From positions 45,475,806 to 45,539,805 of the forward strand of contig NC_067196.1 of the NCBI RefSeq assembly GCF_000699445.3: a DNA stretch of 64,000 bases, given 5' to 3'. Each line of letters begins with the position of its first letter. Position 1 is the first letter of the stretch. Shown one piece after another: positions 1-10,089 of the stretch. The notes under the pieces were generated by a model, which was not told where the DNA came from, searched no databases, and saw only the letters and a program-made list of their open reading frames with translations. The position numbers and the translations under genes are program-made. Origin of the DNA: Schistosoma haematobium. Taxonomy: Eukaryota; Platyhelminthes; Trematoda; Strigeidida; Schistosomatidae.

Positions 1-187
1 TCTTGCTTTTTCCTTCGTGTGTGTTGAGGCCTACTAATGCAGAGGCTGCTGCTACACTAGTTGACTTTATCTGCATTTGTTCGTGTGTATGAGATAGAAG
101 GGTCAGGTCATCTGTCAAGTTCAAATCTTCTAATTGATTCCGAGCTGTCCATTGTATTCTGTCAGATGTGGAGGTGGTCTTCATAGT
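1..187 (-). mobile_element. RTE-like LINE (family A), RT fragment downstream of nested Penelope
   Basis: Minus-strand reading gives the reverse-transcriptase stretch around WTMKTTSTSD, then DLDLTDDLTLLSHTHEQMQ, the decayed FADD box region. Bases 1-145 are nearly identical to 6071-6215, so two copies of the same LINE lie 6 kb apart. It is the downstream half of a copy whose upstream half resumes at about 1805-2046; a Penelope-like element lies between. It runs off the left edge of the window and is not functional. Confidence 0.8.
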
Positions 188-249
188 CCAGCCAATATTA
201 AGAAAAATTTGAACTCCAGTTAACTAATTATTATGCCTAAACTAATAAT

Positions 250-1804
250 AATTTTGATGGAGTTTTGTTCTCTGAGCTAGATGGTTTGGTCATGGAGCTT
301 TTATCGTTCTACTGAACAACATCAGAACAAACCTCAGGTAGAAGTGAAGTGTTCGAATTTCTCCACATATGGTTCACAGCTTGTCCTATAAACCTCGATG
401 TTAGCTGATTCTTGTTGACTTTAAACTTTTCATTGTTTACTTTGTTTTGATTGTATCTCCCATCGATTTGATTTTCGGTCCTATGTTTGTGCATAATTTC
501 CCTGATTGGTTGATAAATTGGATCGATTTCAATGTGCTTGTTGATTGACCTGAGTGACAAACTTCTAAAAATTCTCTGGTGGTTTTAGAATTGCCTCCAT
601 CCAATATTTTCACATTTTTCCAGTCGAATGTGTGTCCGCAGTTGTCCACGTGCTTTGATATTAGTAAGTACATGTCATGGCGTTTGACTGCTAATTGATG
701 TTCATGCAGGCTAAATGAAAAGGGCGTCCGTTTTGGCCGCTGTAGTGATTTTTGCATTTAGTACAATTTATTTTGTAGATGATGCTCGATTTTTCTTCTT
801 TTGTCATTTCATCCTTTGGTTTGCATAGGATTGATTGTAGTGATTTTGTGGGTTTGTGTGCAGCACCTATCCTGAAAGGTTTCAACAATCTCGTTGTAGT
901 TTCTGATATACCTTTTATGTATGGTTGAGTGATCCGTTTGTTGGTTTGTGTGTTTGACTTTGTTTCTGATGATGCGTGCGGTTGGTATTTTTCGATGAAG
1001 TTCAATGGGTAGCCGTTCTTTTGAAAGATGGTCTTCAAGAACTTTTCTTTATTTTTTGAGCTGCAAGTGTGTCCACGCCCTCTTGAACAAAGTTTGTACC
1101 TGGTTGATTTTGTGAGCCCTACGGTTGTTTCTACTGTAGTTGAGAATTTGATCTGTGTGGGTCGGCTTCCTATACACTTGTGTCTCCAGTCTTCCTATGT
1201 CGATCCTGGTGATTAATACATCTAAGAATTGTCCTTTGTTGTTCGGATTCTTGTCCCACTGTAAACTTGATGTCATCGAAGACGTTATTGATCAGCTTGT
1301 AGGTGTTTGACGATGATGAATGTGTCGTTCACATAACGAATCCAATTTTTTGGCTTGATCACTGGTAGGATAGAGGCTTCCAGTCTCTGCATCACTGCTT
1401 CTGCAGTAAGTCCTGATATTGGTGATTCCATCTATGTTCCCTTCGTTTGTTCGTAGATTTTGTTGTTGAATTGAAAATACTTTGTTAAGCATAAATCGAT
1501 GAGTTCTAGAGAACTTTGACTTTGAAGCTTCGTGTACTTTGCGAGAAGCAGGAATAGAGTTTCCTTTGCTAAGCTTGGTTCAACTGAGGTGAATAAGACT
1601 GTTACATCGAAGGATATGAACAGCTCGTTGTTGTTGATCAGAATGTCTTTAATCTGATCGAGGAATTGTATGGGGGATTTAGTGGAGTGGTTGGATGAAT
1701 CCACTAAATTTTTCAATATTCGTTTAAGGTCAACAAGATCCAATCAACGTCGAGGTCTACAGGACAAGCTGTGGACCATATGTGGAGAAATTCAAACACT
1801 TCAC
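250..1804 (-). mobile_element. Penelope-like element P1, decayed, nested in family-A LINE
   Basis: Broken minus-strand frames match the copy at 20311-21854 throughout. They include the RT start (ILKNLVDSSNHSTKSPIQFL), motif A (FISFDVTVLFTSVEP), a remnant of the YVDD region, KPTHTDQILNYSRNNRRAHK, then the GIY-YIG endonuclease (IIYKINCTKCKNHYSGQNGR) and the C-terminal tail to about base 309. Several frameshifts split it into pieces. Bases 1741-1804 carry the element's own 3'-terminal sequence in the opposite (plus) orientation, an arrangement known for Penelope elements. The flanks (1-187 and 1805-2046) are the two halves of one LINE reverse transcriptase, so it inserted into that LINE. Confidence 0.85.
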
Positions 1805-2046
1805 TTCTAGTAAGCAGTCTTATCTGAATCCGGTCCTCACTTGGAATACATTTGTCAGCTGTCCTCCATGCACGACTTTGAAGTGTAGTTCGTAGTATGA
1901 GTTCCGGATGATGTTGACAATCTTCTCAGGTACACCATAGTACCTAAGAAGGTTGCACAATGTTTTCCTGTCCATGCCGTCAAATGCCTCATAGTCGAAG
2001 AGATACACCAAATTGCTAAAGGAAACACCCAAGTATCTGACCTCAT
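1805..2046 (-). mobile_element. RTE-like LINE (family A), upstream RT half
   Basis: Minus-strand ORF reads LFDYEAFDGMDRKTLCNLLR, then GVPEKIVNIIRNSYYELHFK and GGQLTNVFQVRTGFR, i.e. RT motif A through the region before the GVRQGCLL box. It ends abruptly at the Penelope insertion and resumes at base 187. The motif-A aspartate is present (FDYEAFDG), but the GVRQG box has become GFR followed by a stop. Confidence 0.8.
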
Positions 2047-2143
2047 TAAATCAGTGTGGTGCTTTATTCTACACTTTCTTCATATTCTAACAATCACAAT
2101 TAGTTCTAATTATGCCTTTGCTAACTCATTATTGTACTTGCAG

Positions 2144-2457
2144 AGTGTATGCCGATGAAAGAAAAAGAAACGTTATCCACCTTCTAGCTGGTCGTACTTC
2201 ATTACGTGAACTACCTTTTAATTTAATTACATTTATAAATTCTCAAAGTAACTATCCTAATTCAGGACAGAAAGAATTGTGGAAGCAAGATTATTAACTC
2301 GATTGTTTCTTAATTCGATAAAGAAACTTTAAGAATAGGGAAAGTAACCACTAATGATAGAATTTTCAAGCCTGGTTATCCAGTTAGTGATTTCCCACCT
2401 CATTTTCAGTGCAGATATTATTCTTCCTATTTCGCAAATCGTCTGAGAACTGTACAG
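2144..2457 (+). pseudogene. Exon-like coding stretch with two apparent frameshifts, unidentified protein
   Basis: A good acceptor (TTGTACTTGCAG) opens a frame reading VYADERKRNVIHLLAGRTSL and RELPFNLITFINSQ to a TAA at 2295-2297. In a second frame the sequence continues as ERIVEARLLTRLFLNSIKKL, and in a third as RIGKVTTNDRIFKPGYPVSD to ANRLRTVQ. It then ends at a donor-like CAG/GTATCA at 2457/2458. The pieces join end to end with one frame change near 2275 and another near 2330, so it looks like one coding exon damaged twice, or an exon carrying two assembly indels. I do not recognise the family. An alternative is two short exons (donor at 2250, acceptor before 2416), which reads less convincingly. 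Confidence 0.4.
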
Positions 2458-2459
2458 GT

Positions 2460-2665
2460 ATCAAATTTGTTACGAAGACAAAAAACGTTGATACAATAGG
2501 GCGCTAAGAAATACTCAGTATACAAAACGAAATGACTGCTGTAAACAATTTGAAAACTCATATAATAAATAAAACTAGAATAGTATAAATTAAACGATAT
2601 AATCTAAGTCACAACATAACCAAGACATTTAAGTCAATGAAAAGAGATATTTAGCTGTTGATGAA
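2460..2665. other. AT-rich non-coding DNA
   Basis: No open frame, tRNA-like box or repeat recognised in this stretch. Confidence 0.5.
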
Positions 2666-2666
2666 G

Positions 2667-2780
2667 ACTTGAAAGCAATGGACAGCCGTTTCACCCTAGT
2701 ATGGGACTCCTGAGCAGTGCGCATCCACGATCTCAGGCGCGAACGCTTAACCTCTAGATCACTTAGCCAGCGTCAAATGG
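2667..2780 (-). mobile_element. tRNA-derived SINE with degenerate hammerhead core
   Basis: On the minus strand a tRNA-like head (GGCTAAGTGATCTAGAGGTT, then GCGTTCGCGCCTGAGATCG) runs into GCACTGCTCAGGAGTCCCA, TACTAGGGTGAAACGGCTGT and CCATTGC. This lines up with the hammerhead order stem I, CUGANGA, stem II, GAAA, stem III, NUH, stem I. Two core positions are lost: CTCAGGA instead of CTGANGA, and GGTGAAA instead of GACGAAA. Stem I (GCACTG with CATTGC) is partly kept. It is a dead copy of the family seen at 45820, 48025, 58204 and 58800. Confidence 0.65.
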
Positions 2781-2797
2781 TAATAATGTTTAACTTC

Positions 2798-2925
2798 AAT
2801 TGATCCATGATCTTACACAAACCTTCGCCCATTGCCTGAGGTGGATAATTGTCCCACATCCGACACGGATTGAACTCCAATGCTTTCAGGTTTTCAACGC
2901 TAGTCTGGCTAAGATCGACTCGCGA
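2798..2925. repeat. Dispersed repeat segment related to SINE tails
   Basis: Contains a TGCTTTCAGGTTTTCAACG block, the same sequence that follows the hammerhead part of the SINE copies at 58277-58303 and 58836 (TGCTTCCAGGTTTTCC and TGCTTTCAAGTTTTTC). Probably a rearranged SINE tail. Confidence 0.4.
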
Positions 2926-2929
2926 ATTC

Positions 2930-4110
2930 AACTTTGAAAATATTACAATCTCCACAAATCTCCATACTGCCTATGGAGAATAAAATAACGAATTAAAACA
3001 GATCTTACACAAGCTTTTATTCTGAGCTTTATTTGGCAGAGTAACAAAACAGTTCTAAGATCCTATCCAGGTAATCGTAGCAAACTAACGGATGCTAATT
3101 CGATGTGAATATCAGTCATTCCATAGTATCATGTCATAAACTAACCACTTTCCCGTTTCCAATCAAGTACTATGAGTCGGCAAATAATGCGTTGTATAGA
3201 GGGCACTACAACAAGAGTAAAACATAACCAAGCTATCATAGTACGTGTCCCAAAATAGTAGAACATCATCATTTTTTACTATGATTAAGCATTACTGATA
3301 GTGTGTTGCCACAGACTACCAGCAATAATTTGGAGATAATGATAATCTACACAGTAGCTGAGGTTATCCAGCTCAGACGTTAAGTATCAAATTCATAAGG
3401 AAAAACTCTCACTGTGGTAAGCTACTTATGTCGACAGACATAAGTAATACGTAACACTAATCGGAAGTGGAAGCCCTGGCAGCAGAAGGCTAAGAAGATA
3501 GAGTTGAGGAGAATAACATGGAAAATGGAAAGGAATTGTGAACTTGAAGAATCATACAGAATGTGAAGGAGAAATGATACAAATGGAGTATTCAGTGTAT
3601 AGTTCTTATATTTTGTCAAGATACTCTATACTTTGTATTAAAATACATCGGTTGTTCCGACCTATGTTCTCGATCATTACACTACTAAAGCGTTGCACAC
3701 TAAGTTATTGTAAGCCCCTTCGGTTTTTAGTATACATAAATGATTCACAGCTTCTACTCCGTCACAAGTTCATAAACTTATCCAAATTAACTTCTCTACT
3801 GTATCCAATATCTCAGCAGCAAATATTAGACGCTCATCGAATATTAAACTGATACCCTTGCTACGAACGAGAACACAGGCTGGAACGACCAGTTATTTGG
3901 TAAAATATGAACACCATACGTTCAGGACTTCATTTGCAAAATGTCCATCACTTGTCTCGGAGTTTATTGTCCCTTCCTTTCCATACCAATCACTCTGTGT
4001 CCCCGTTCTCTTCTATTCAATCTTCTCAACCTTCTGCTGTCAGGCATTCCATTTTCGACTGATGTTACTTATATCTGTCGATATAGGTAGCACACCACAC
4101 CCTAACACAA
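2930..4110. repeat. Non-coding DNA with two R2 repeat copies
   Basis: No gene seen. Two copies of a dispersed repeat (called R2 here) lie at about 3422-3680 (minus) and 3880-4110 (plus). R2 ends in a pyrimidine-rich tract, a CTTCTGCTGCCAG-type block, then GTTACATACTACTTATATCT and a short palindrome of the form CTTATATCTGTCGATATAAG. Other copies are at 13850-14065, 25290-25560, 46090-46390 and 58320-58575. Confidence 0.5.
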
Positions 4111-4252
4111 ATATTCTCAATTTGTTACACAATTACGTCATAGTGTTTTAGGAAATCCACAAAAATAAAACAAAAACAAAAGCTTCTGTAACAGGCCAAG
4201 TAACAAACACTATATTTCAATGTTAGTTAAGATTGAAAGTAAAACTTTTATC

Positions 4253-4327
4253 TCACTTTAGACTCTCAGCAATAATGGTATAGGAAGGTATCCATTCACA
4301 AACTTTTTTCATTAATTCCTTGAATTC
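4253..4327 (-). CDS. Terminal exon of unidentified minus-strand gene
   Basis: After a splice acceptor (CTACATCCAG) the minus strand reads EFKELMKKVCEWIPSYTIIA then ESLK and a TGA stop (4253-4255), 75 bp in all. It begins in phase 0, exactly as required by the donor of the exon at 4638-4704. It is charged and amphipathic, with no known domain recognised. Its support is the phase agreement across three consecutive exons (5266-5399, 4638-4704, 4253-4327), each with consensus GT/AG borders. Confidence 0.6.
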   Translation of the reverse strand, partial: EFKELMKKVCEWIPSYTIIAESLK

Positions 4328-4637
4328 CTGGATGTAGAGTAAAACAAATATTAACAAAAAATATCCGCGGAACTGTGTGTAACTAACTAAGTTCTAATGA
4401 GGAAAAAATACTAAAGTCATGTAGAATAAAGTGGATACATTTTATTAGCTGGAGACGGTTCAGAGTCAACAGTACTAATACAATTAGTAAAAATTAAATG
4501 AAATAGACAGAACGGGTGCGGAACGACTGACAACAAAAAACTATACCAAAGTAAACCATATTTAGTCTTTATTATATTGAATGTCATGTAAATACTGATC
4601 TCATATTATGCCATCATCAAATGTCCGTGAACCATAC

Positions 4638-4704
4638 CTTATTTAGAGCATGGTCAGTAAATTCTGTGGCTATTGTTAAACACGTAATCGAGAAAACCAA
4701 GAAC
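4638..4704 (-). CDS. Internal exon of unidentified minus-strand gene
   Basis: Bounded by acceptor CACTAG and donor AAG/GTATGG on the minus strand, 67 bp. The first base completes a TGG codon left by the upstream exon (phase 2). The rest reads FLVFSITCLTIATEFTDHAL then NK and ends in phase 0, joining to EFKELMKK of the terminal exon. The hydrophobic start could be a helix core or a membrane-proximal segment; it is too short and polar at the end to call a transmembrane span. Confidence 0.6.
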
Positions 4705-5265
4705 CTAGTGAAATGATCCAGTAATAAAAGTTCGTAGTATAGTAATAAAAACAGAGCACTGTATTGGTAATTTACTTCATTTGGAAGCAAACGACTAAAA
4801 TCTATTGCTTCAATAGTTCTTTAAGAGAAACGTTTGTCTGCGGAATTTCTCAACTTAGCAAGCTCTATAAATTTTAGGTATCACCATATTTGACTAATCA
4901 AGCTGTGCTTCAAAAATCCACTAATCTCACTTGATAGTGAACACTTTTTATTCTTAGTACAAGGTGACTCTGAACAATGGCCAAACTTCATGGTTTATAA
5001 TCTAAATCAGAGATTCATAATCTACTGTTATACGTTTATTCTGCACTAAATAAATCTATATTATACAATGTGAGCGTGGATTTGTGGCATATACCCAAAC
5101 AGTCTGAGGTGGTTGTAAACCATAACAGCGCATTTACCTAACTTAGAATACATTGATTAACCAATATAGACTGATACAAGTAATGCTATAGAGAAAAAAT
5201 GATTACAAGTTTTCTAGATGTCATTAATTATTATTATCATCATATCACTGGATATAAGATATTAC

Positions 5266-5399
5266 CAGGGTAGGTTTAATGTTTCTGAATACACAAAGGG
5301 AACACTTTCGTACCATTCAGGCTTAACGGAACCTAAGTATTCTTCCCGAACTTTGATACAAAATTGCAAAGGCTGAGTAGATCGTACGACACATTTTTC
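5266..5399 (-). CDS. Internal exon of unidentified minus-strand gene
   Basis: Acceptor GAATACTCAG, donor CTG/GTAATA on the minus strand, 134 bp. It reads EKCVVRSTQPLQFCIKVREE then YLGSVKPEWYESVPFVYSET and LNLP, ending with two bases of a TGG codon that the next exon (4704) completes. The open frame, both splice borders and the phase link make a real gene likely. I do not recognise the family; no signal, catalytic motif or repeat is visible. A family-A LINE begins about 270 bp upstream, at 5665, so earlier exons are displaced or lie beyond the LINE cluster. Confidence 0.65.
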
Positions 5400-5523
5400 C
5401 TGAGTATTCAATCACTTTTTTAATTTTCAAATTGTTTAGTCGACCCTCATTTCTCATATAAAAATAGCGTAAGAAGTTAACATATGATCAGACTGTTCGA
5501 AATGAGTTGCGCTAATCTATCAC

Positions 5524-5580
5524 AGTTTCGATAATCTTCCTCTTCTCAGTTGGATCATTTAAACTTGTCGAAGGTATTAG
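5524..5580 (-). CDS. Possible further upstream exon of the same gene (weak donor)
   Basis: Minus strand, acceptor TTAAAACAG, reads LIPSTSLNDPTEKRKIIET (19 codons, phase 0). It ends at ACT/GTGATA, a non-consensus donor, and the phase fits the exon at 5399. The weak donor keeps confidence low. Confidence 0.35.
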
Positions 5581-5664
5581 CTGTTTTAAATTAGACCTTG
5601 AAAACTTCTTACATAGCTATTTTCAAACTGAACTATCTCAGCAGCATCAGAAAGACTGATATCG

Positions 5665-6562
5665 ATACTTAGGACTGAAAGCTGGTTTGTTCTCTGCCAC
5701 AGTAGGTTGTTGCAGATGGTATCCGGTCAAAGGACATTGAGTATCTTGTGTAGACAATTGTTTATAAGTAATTTTACTTTATTGATGACGGTTTTAGTAG
5801 TTCTCCAAGTTTCAGTTATATATAGCTGAACTGTATTGACGTTCATATTGAAGATTCTGACTTTGACATTGGTTGACAGTTGTTTTGAGTTTCATATGTT
5901 CTTCAATTGTAGGGATGCTGCCCTTGCCTTGCCAATTCTCGACTTTACGTCTGCATCAGATCCCCCACGTTCATCGATGACGCTTCCCATGTACGTGAAA
6001 GGTTCCACCTCTTCCAGAGCTTCTCCATCAAGTGTGATTAGTTTGGTGTTCTCCGTGCAGTATTTGAGAATCTTGCTTTTTCCTTCGTGTGTGTTGAGGC
6101 CTACTAATGCAGAGGCTGCTGCTACACTAGTTGACTTTATCTGCATTTGTTCGTGTGTATGAGATAGGAGGGTCAGGTCATCTGTCAAGTCCAAATCTTC
6201 TAATTGATTCCCGACCGTTGTTGCTACCTTGATGTGGTGGTCGGGCTTGTCTATCATGATGAAGCAAACGAGCTATACTGGCTATAACAACCGTTCCTCA
6301 AGGTCCTACCATATCAGACAGGTCGGTCGAAGAACGGTAAGACTCCGATCCTTAATTGGAATGCATTTGTAAGCCGTCGACCATGCACGACTTTGCAGTG
6401 TAGTTCGTCTTATGATTTCCGGATGATGTTGACAATTATCTTAGATACACCATAGTGTCGAAGAAGCTTCCATAAGGTCCTCCTGTCCACACTACCAAAC
6501 GCTTTGTCATAGTCAGTGAAGTTGATGTATATTGAAGAGTTCCACTCAAACGATTGTTCAAC
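5665..6562 (-). mobile_element. RTE-like LINE family A, internally rearranged copy A2
   Basis: From right to left (minus strand) it reads VEQSFEWNSSIYINFTDYDK then AFGSVDRRTLWKLLRHYGV (RT motif A). At 6335 it switches to a non-RT block (6215-6335) that matches the GC-rich repeat R1 at 17040-17150. It then resumes as LEDLDLTDDLTLLSHTHEQM and continues through EVEPFTYMGSVIDERGGSDA and RIGKARAASLQLKNI to the C-terminal region near 5665. The GVRQGCLL box is replaced by R1, so this copy is a mosaic. Bases 6071-6215 are almost identical to 1-145. Confidence 0.8.

Positions 6563-6565
<3 letters not shown>

Positions 6566-6606
<41 letters not shown>
6566..6606. repeat. (ATT)n microsatellite
   Basis: About 13 ATT units at the boundary between the family-A copy on the left and the minus-strand family-B copy on the right. 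It can be read as the AAT-type 3' tail of the family-B element. Confidence 0.9.
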
Positions 6607-8027
6607 TGAACACATAAATATTGGCACAAGGGGTCACCAGATATATATGCGCCACACAATAATAATGAGAATGGGAAGAGAAAAAGAATGTAAGACGTGT
6701 ATAAGAAGGAAAAAGAACAATAACGACCACAAACCAGTGTATGGTAGTGAAACAATAATAATAATAATGGGGGTAGCGGAAAGGTACAAGCAGAAACAAT
6801 TCTTTCAGTTAAGGGAGTTACAACCACTTTTTATGAAAAAAGTAAAAACACGTCACAGAAGGGTCGCCACTGGCTTCTATTCTGTGACATATCTGATAAC
6901 GTCTCTAGCCACTGTGTTGCACCATCTCTCGTACCCCAGCCAGGGAGTCGTGAAGGACCAACAGAAGCCAGCCCTTTGCAGCTTTCTTTCATACCACGAC
7001 ACTATGTCATACACTGACCACCTCTCCGCCTTTTCCGACCAGTCCCAGCATCGACAAATAATACACGATATGGAATTCTCTGGAACGACATTCGTAGAAC
7101 ATGTCCAAGCCACCGAAGTCGGTGTTTCAAGATGGTGACACCGATTGCATTATCGTCTCTGTGCCCGAACACACGGTGCCGAACCTCTGCATTACTGACA
7201 TGGTGTTGCCACTGAATGTCAGCAATCCTTCGGAGACAGCGATGATCGAACACAGAGAGTCGTCTAACGTCCTCAACTCGGAGAGGCCAGGTTTCACAAG
7301 TATGGAGTAAAACTGTTTTCACCAACGCGTTGTAGATCACACCTTTTACAGTCAGACTAACATCACGAAAACGCCAAAGATGGTCCAGATTGGCATAAGC
7401 CACTCTGGCTTTCACTATACGTGCAGTGATCTCATCACTCACACCCCCACCGGAATTTATTCAGCTACCTAGATACACGAAATTCTCGACTACTCCTATC
7501 TGCTCACCACCCACGGTGAGTACAGGATCAGGGTCCTGCCAGTCTTGTAGAAGTACTTTGCACTTTGAAGGTGCAAAGCACATACCGTACCTACGGACAT
7601 TGGTTGCCAACTGATTAAGTATGGGTTGTATGGTTTGGGCATTATCGCACAGTAAGACAATATCATCCGTATACTCAAGATCGAGAAGTCTTTCTCCAGG
7701 CAACAGATCTACACTGCCATTACTTACGTCCACCAGAGCTGTTTCCAGAATGTCATCGATGGCAAAGTTGAAGAGGAATGGTGAGATTGGGTAACACTGT
7801 CTAACACCACTGCTTGGATGGAACAATGTAGAAAGGTAGTTTTATGCCCTCACTCTGCCTGAGGTATTTGTATATAGGGCTTTTGGGGTGTTAATAAACT
7901 TCTCACGCACGCACTTCTCTGATAGACAATCCCAGAGAACAGTCCTGTCCAAATAATCGAAGGCAGCCCTGATGTCAAGAAACACTACGATTGTTGCCCT
8001 TTGATAAATAAGACGGTGTTCTAACAT
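6607..8027 (-). mobile_element. RTE-like LINE family B, 5'-truncated copy B3
   Basis: Minus-strand frames read in order: RATIVVFLDIRAAFDYLDRT (RT motif A, 7842-8027), SSGVRQCYPISPFLFNFAID, LEYTDDIVLLCD (YxDD box, here YTDD), the SKCKVLLQDW region, then EITARIVKARVAYANLDHLW, the tail HRLRWLGHVLRM and RKRRRGGQCMT, with a 3' UTR down to 6607 and an (AAT)n tail. Several frameshifts and stops interrupt it. The active-site aspartates are still readable, but the reading frame is not intact. Confidence 0.85.
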
Positions 8028-10085
8028 CTAACTCTAAACATAACAAAGAGCGGAGTCCGATTAAGCGCAGGCTCATAAGAAGCCTACTCAATGATCGCGA
8101 ACAGTGGTGGGTAGCGAAAGCAAGAATGATGGAGAAGGCAGTGGCAATAGGTAACAGCAGACAACTGTTCGGACTTGTTATGGAAACCGGCATTAGGAGC
8201 CCAACTATTAGAGAAACAATCTCAGATAAAGATGGACATATTCCTTCTCAATCCAGGAGATTGGATTGATGGGCAGAACACTTTAGGGATCAGTTCAACT
8301 GACTGTCAGCCACACTTCGTTTTCCCACGATCTCCAGTCGACCTGAATGTCAAGTTAATTTAGGTCCTCCAACTCTTTACGAGGTTGAAAAAGCTATAGG
8401 AAATCTGAAGCGTGGGAGAGCAGCAGGCCCTGACAGGTTTACCCCTGAGATTTTTAAGGATGGCTGTCCAGTATTAGCAGCGAGATTGGCTGAGGTCTTA
8501 GGTAGAATTTGAGAACTGGACGTAATCCCATATGACTGGTCCCAATCACTGATTGTGCCAGTCTATAAGAAAGGACAAAAGTCCTCTTGTGACAATCATA
8601 GAGGAATCAGCTTGACTAATATAGTGTTTAAAATATTAGCTTTAATAATACTTCGACGCCTAACCAAAGCTCGTGAAGAACGGACTAGAGAAAATCAGGC
8701 TGGTTTTCGACCTGGACGTGGTTGTATAGACCAGATATTCACACTACGTCAGGTCCTAGAACACAGACACACATTCAGACGCCCCACAATCGTAGTATTT
8801 CTAGACCTTAAAGCAGCATTCGACTCTGCTGATCGTGAGGTTCTATGGCAGTGTTTGTCATTGAAAGGAGTATCAAAGAAGTACATTAACCTTATACAGA
8901 CTCTCTACCCGAACACAATTGGACGAGTGAGAGCTTATGCCGAACTGTCATCAGAATTGATTACCTCGAGTGGTGTTCGTCAGGGTTGTCTACTCTCTCC
9001 ATTCTTGTTTAACTTTATCGTAGACATGCTTTTAGAGATAACACTCCTCATCTAAATTTCTGACCACCATAAGCAACAATGCAAGCATGTTCGAGATGCG
9101 ATTATCCCCCTCGAAATGCAAAATGTTGCTTCAGGATTGGGTTGCATTGACACCTGAACTAATGATAGGGAGCGAAGTAGTTGAGCATGTTGACCGCTTC
9201 ATTTATCTTGGAAGTCTTATCAGCCCTTGTGGTCTAGTGTGTGACGAAGTCTCAGCACGGGTACAGAGGGCTCGACTGGCTTTTACCAATTTGCGTCATT
9301 TATGGCGAAGGCGAGATATCCCTCTATTAACCAAAGGACGTGTTTACTGCGCAGCAGTTCGTTCCGTCCTACTTTATGGCAATGATACATGGCCAGTAAG
9401 AGTAGAGGATATTCGTAGGTTACTAGTATTTGATCATAGGTGTCTTCGAAACATTGGTCGTATATCGTGAAACCACCGAGTAACTAATACAGTTGTTAGG
9501 AAGCGGGTACTAGGTAAGGATGGCAAATCAATTGATGAAGTAGTGAAACTTCATCGGTTGAGATGGCTGGGACACGTGTTACGTATGCCCAACCACCGAC
9601 TGCCCCAACGTGCGATGTTTTGTTGTATAGGAGTAGGTTGGAAGAAATCTAGGGGCGGCCAGACCAAAACATGGCACAAGTCCATGAAGTCACTGACAAG
9701 TGGACTGAGCCGTGTTGGTAGGTGTAGACTACCTGGTTGGGGACCGCGAGATGATAGCAATCGATGGTTATAGACCCTGAATGACATGGCCCAAAATCGT
9801 TTGCAATGGCGCAGGTGCATACACTCTTTGTGTCCTCCCAAATTCTAATCTTCTGAATTCTTCATGTCCCTTTCTTTTTTCTCTTTCCAAATTTATTTCA
9901 CTGGATTATACTCCTTTAGCAACATCTTCAAACCCTAATCTTCCCGGTTACTGCTTATACTCTTACTACCTCTACCACTACGGGATTTGAATCAACAATT
10001 GTATCTCTCTGTGCTAATGTTGTGTGGCAACTCGAACTGATGTACGCACGTACGAAGTTCTACGTTGTTACTGACTGACTGACTG
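8028..10085 (+). mobile_element. RTE-like LINE family B, 5'-truncated copy B1 with TGAC tail
   Basis: Plus strand reads a pre-RT region (KHNKERSPIKRRLIRSLLND, then LYEVEKAIGNLKRGRAAGPD), the RT fingers and palm (8555-9055; QAGFRPGRGCIDQIFTLRQV, VVFLDLKAAFDSADREVLWQ, SSGVRQGCLLSPFLFNFIVD), the SKCKMLLQDW region (9087-9470) and the tail HRLRWLGHVLRMPNHRLPQR (9543-9773). The YADD segment is missing between 9055 and 9087: the frame breaks right after LLEITLLI. The 3' UTR (9774-10067) ends in a (TGAC)n-like run at 10068-10089. It lies head-to-head with copy B3 at 8027/8028. Confidence 0.85.
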
Positions 10086-10089
10086 ACTG
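10068..10089. repeat. (TGAC)n tail of LINE family B
   Basis: Five TGAC units closing the 3' UTR of B1. The second 3'-end copy (13088-13391) ends in the same kind of run, so it is the element's terminal repeat. Confidence 0.8.

Noticed and set aside
1028..1216. Plus-strand ORF
   Set aside because: Shadow of the Penelope minus-strand frame (KPTHTDQILNYSRNNRRAHK).
5836..6162. Plus-strand ORF
   Set aside because: Shadow of the minus-strand family-A RT; the minus frame carries the RT motifs.
6554..7138. Plus-strand ORF of 194 codons starting with a leucine run
   Set aside because: The leucines come from the (ATT)n repeat, and the rest is the reverse of the family-B LINE 3' end.
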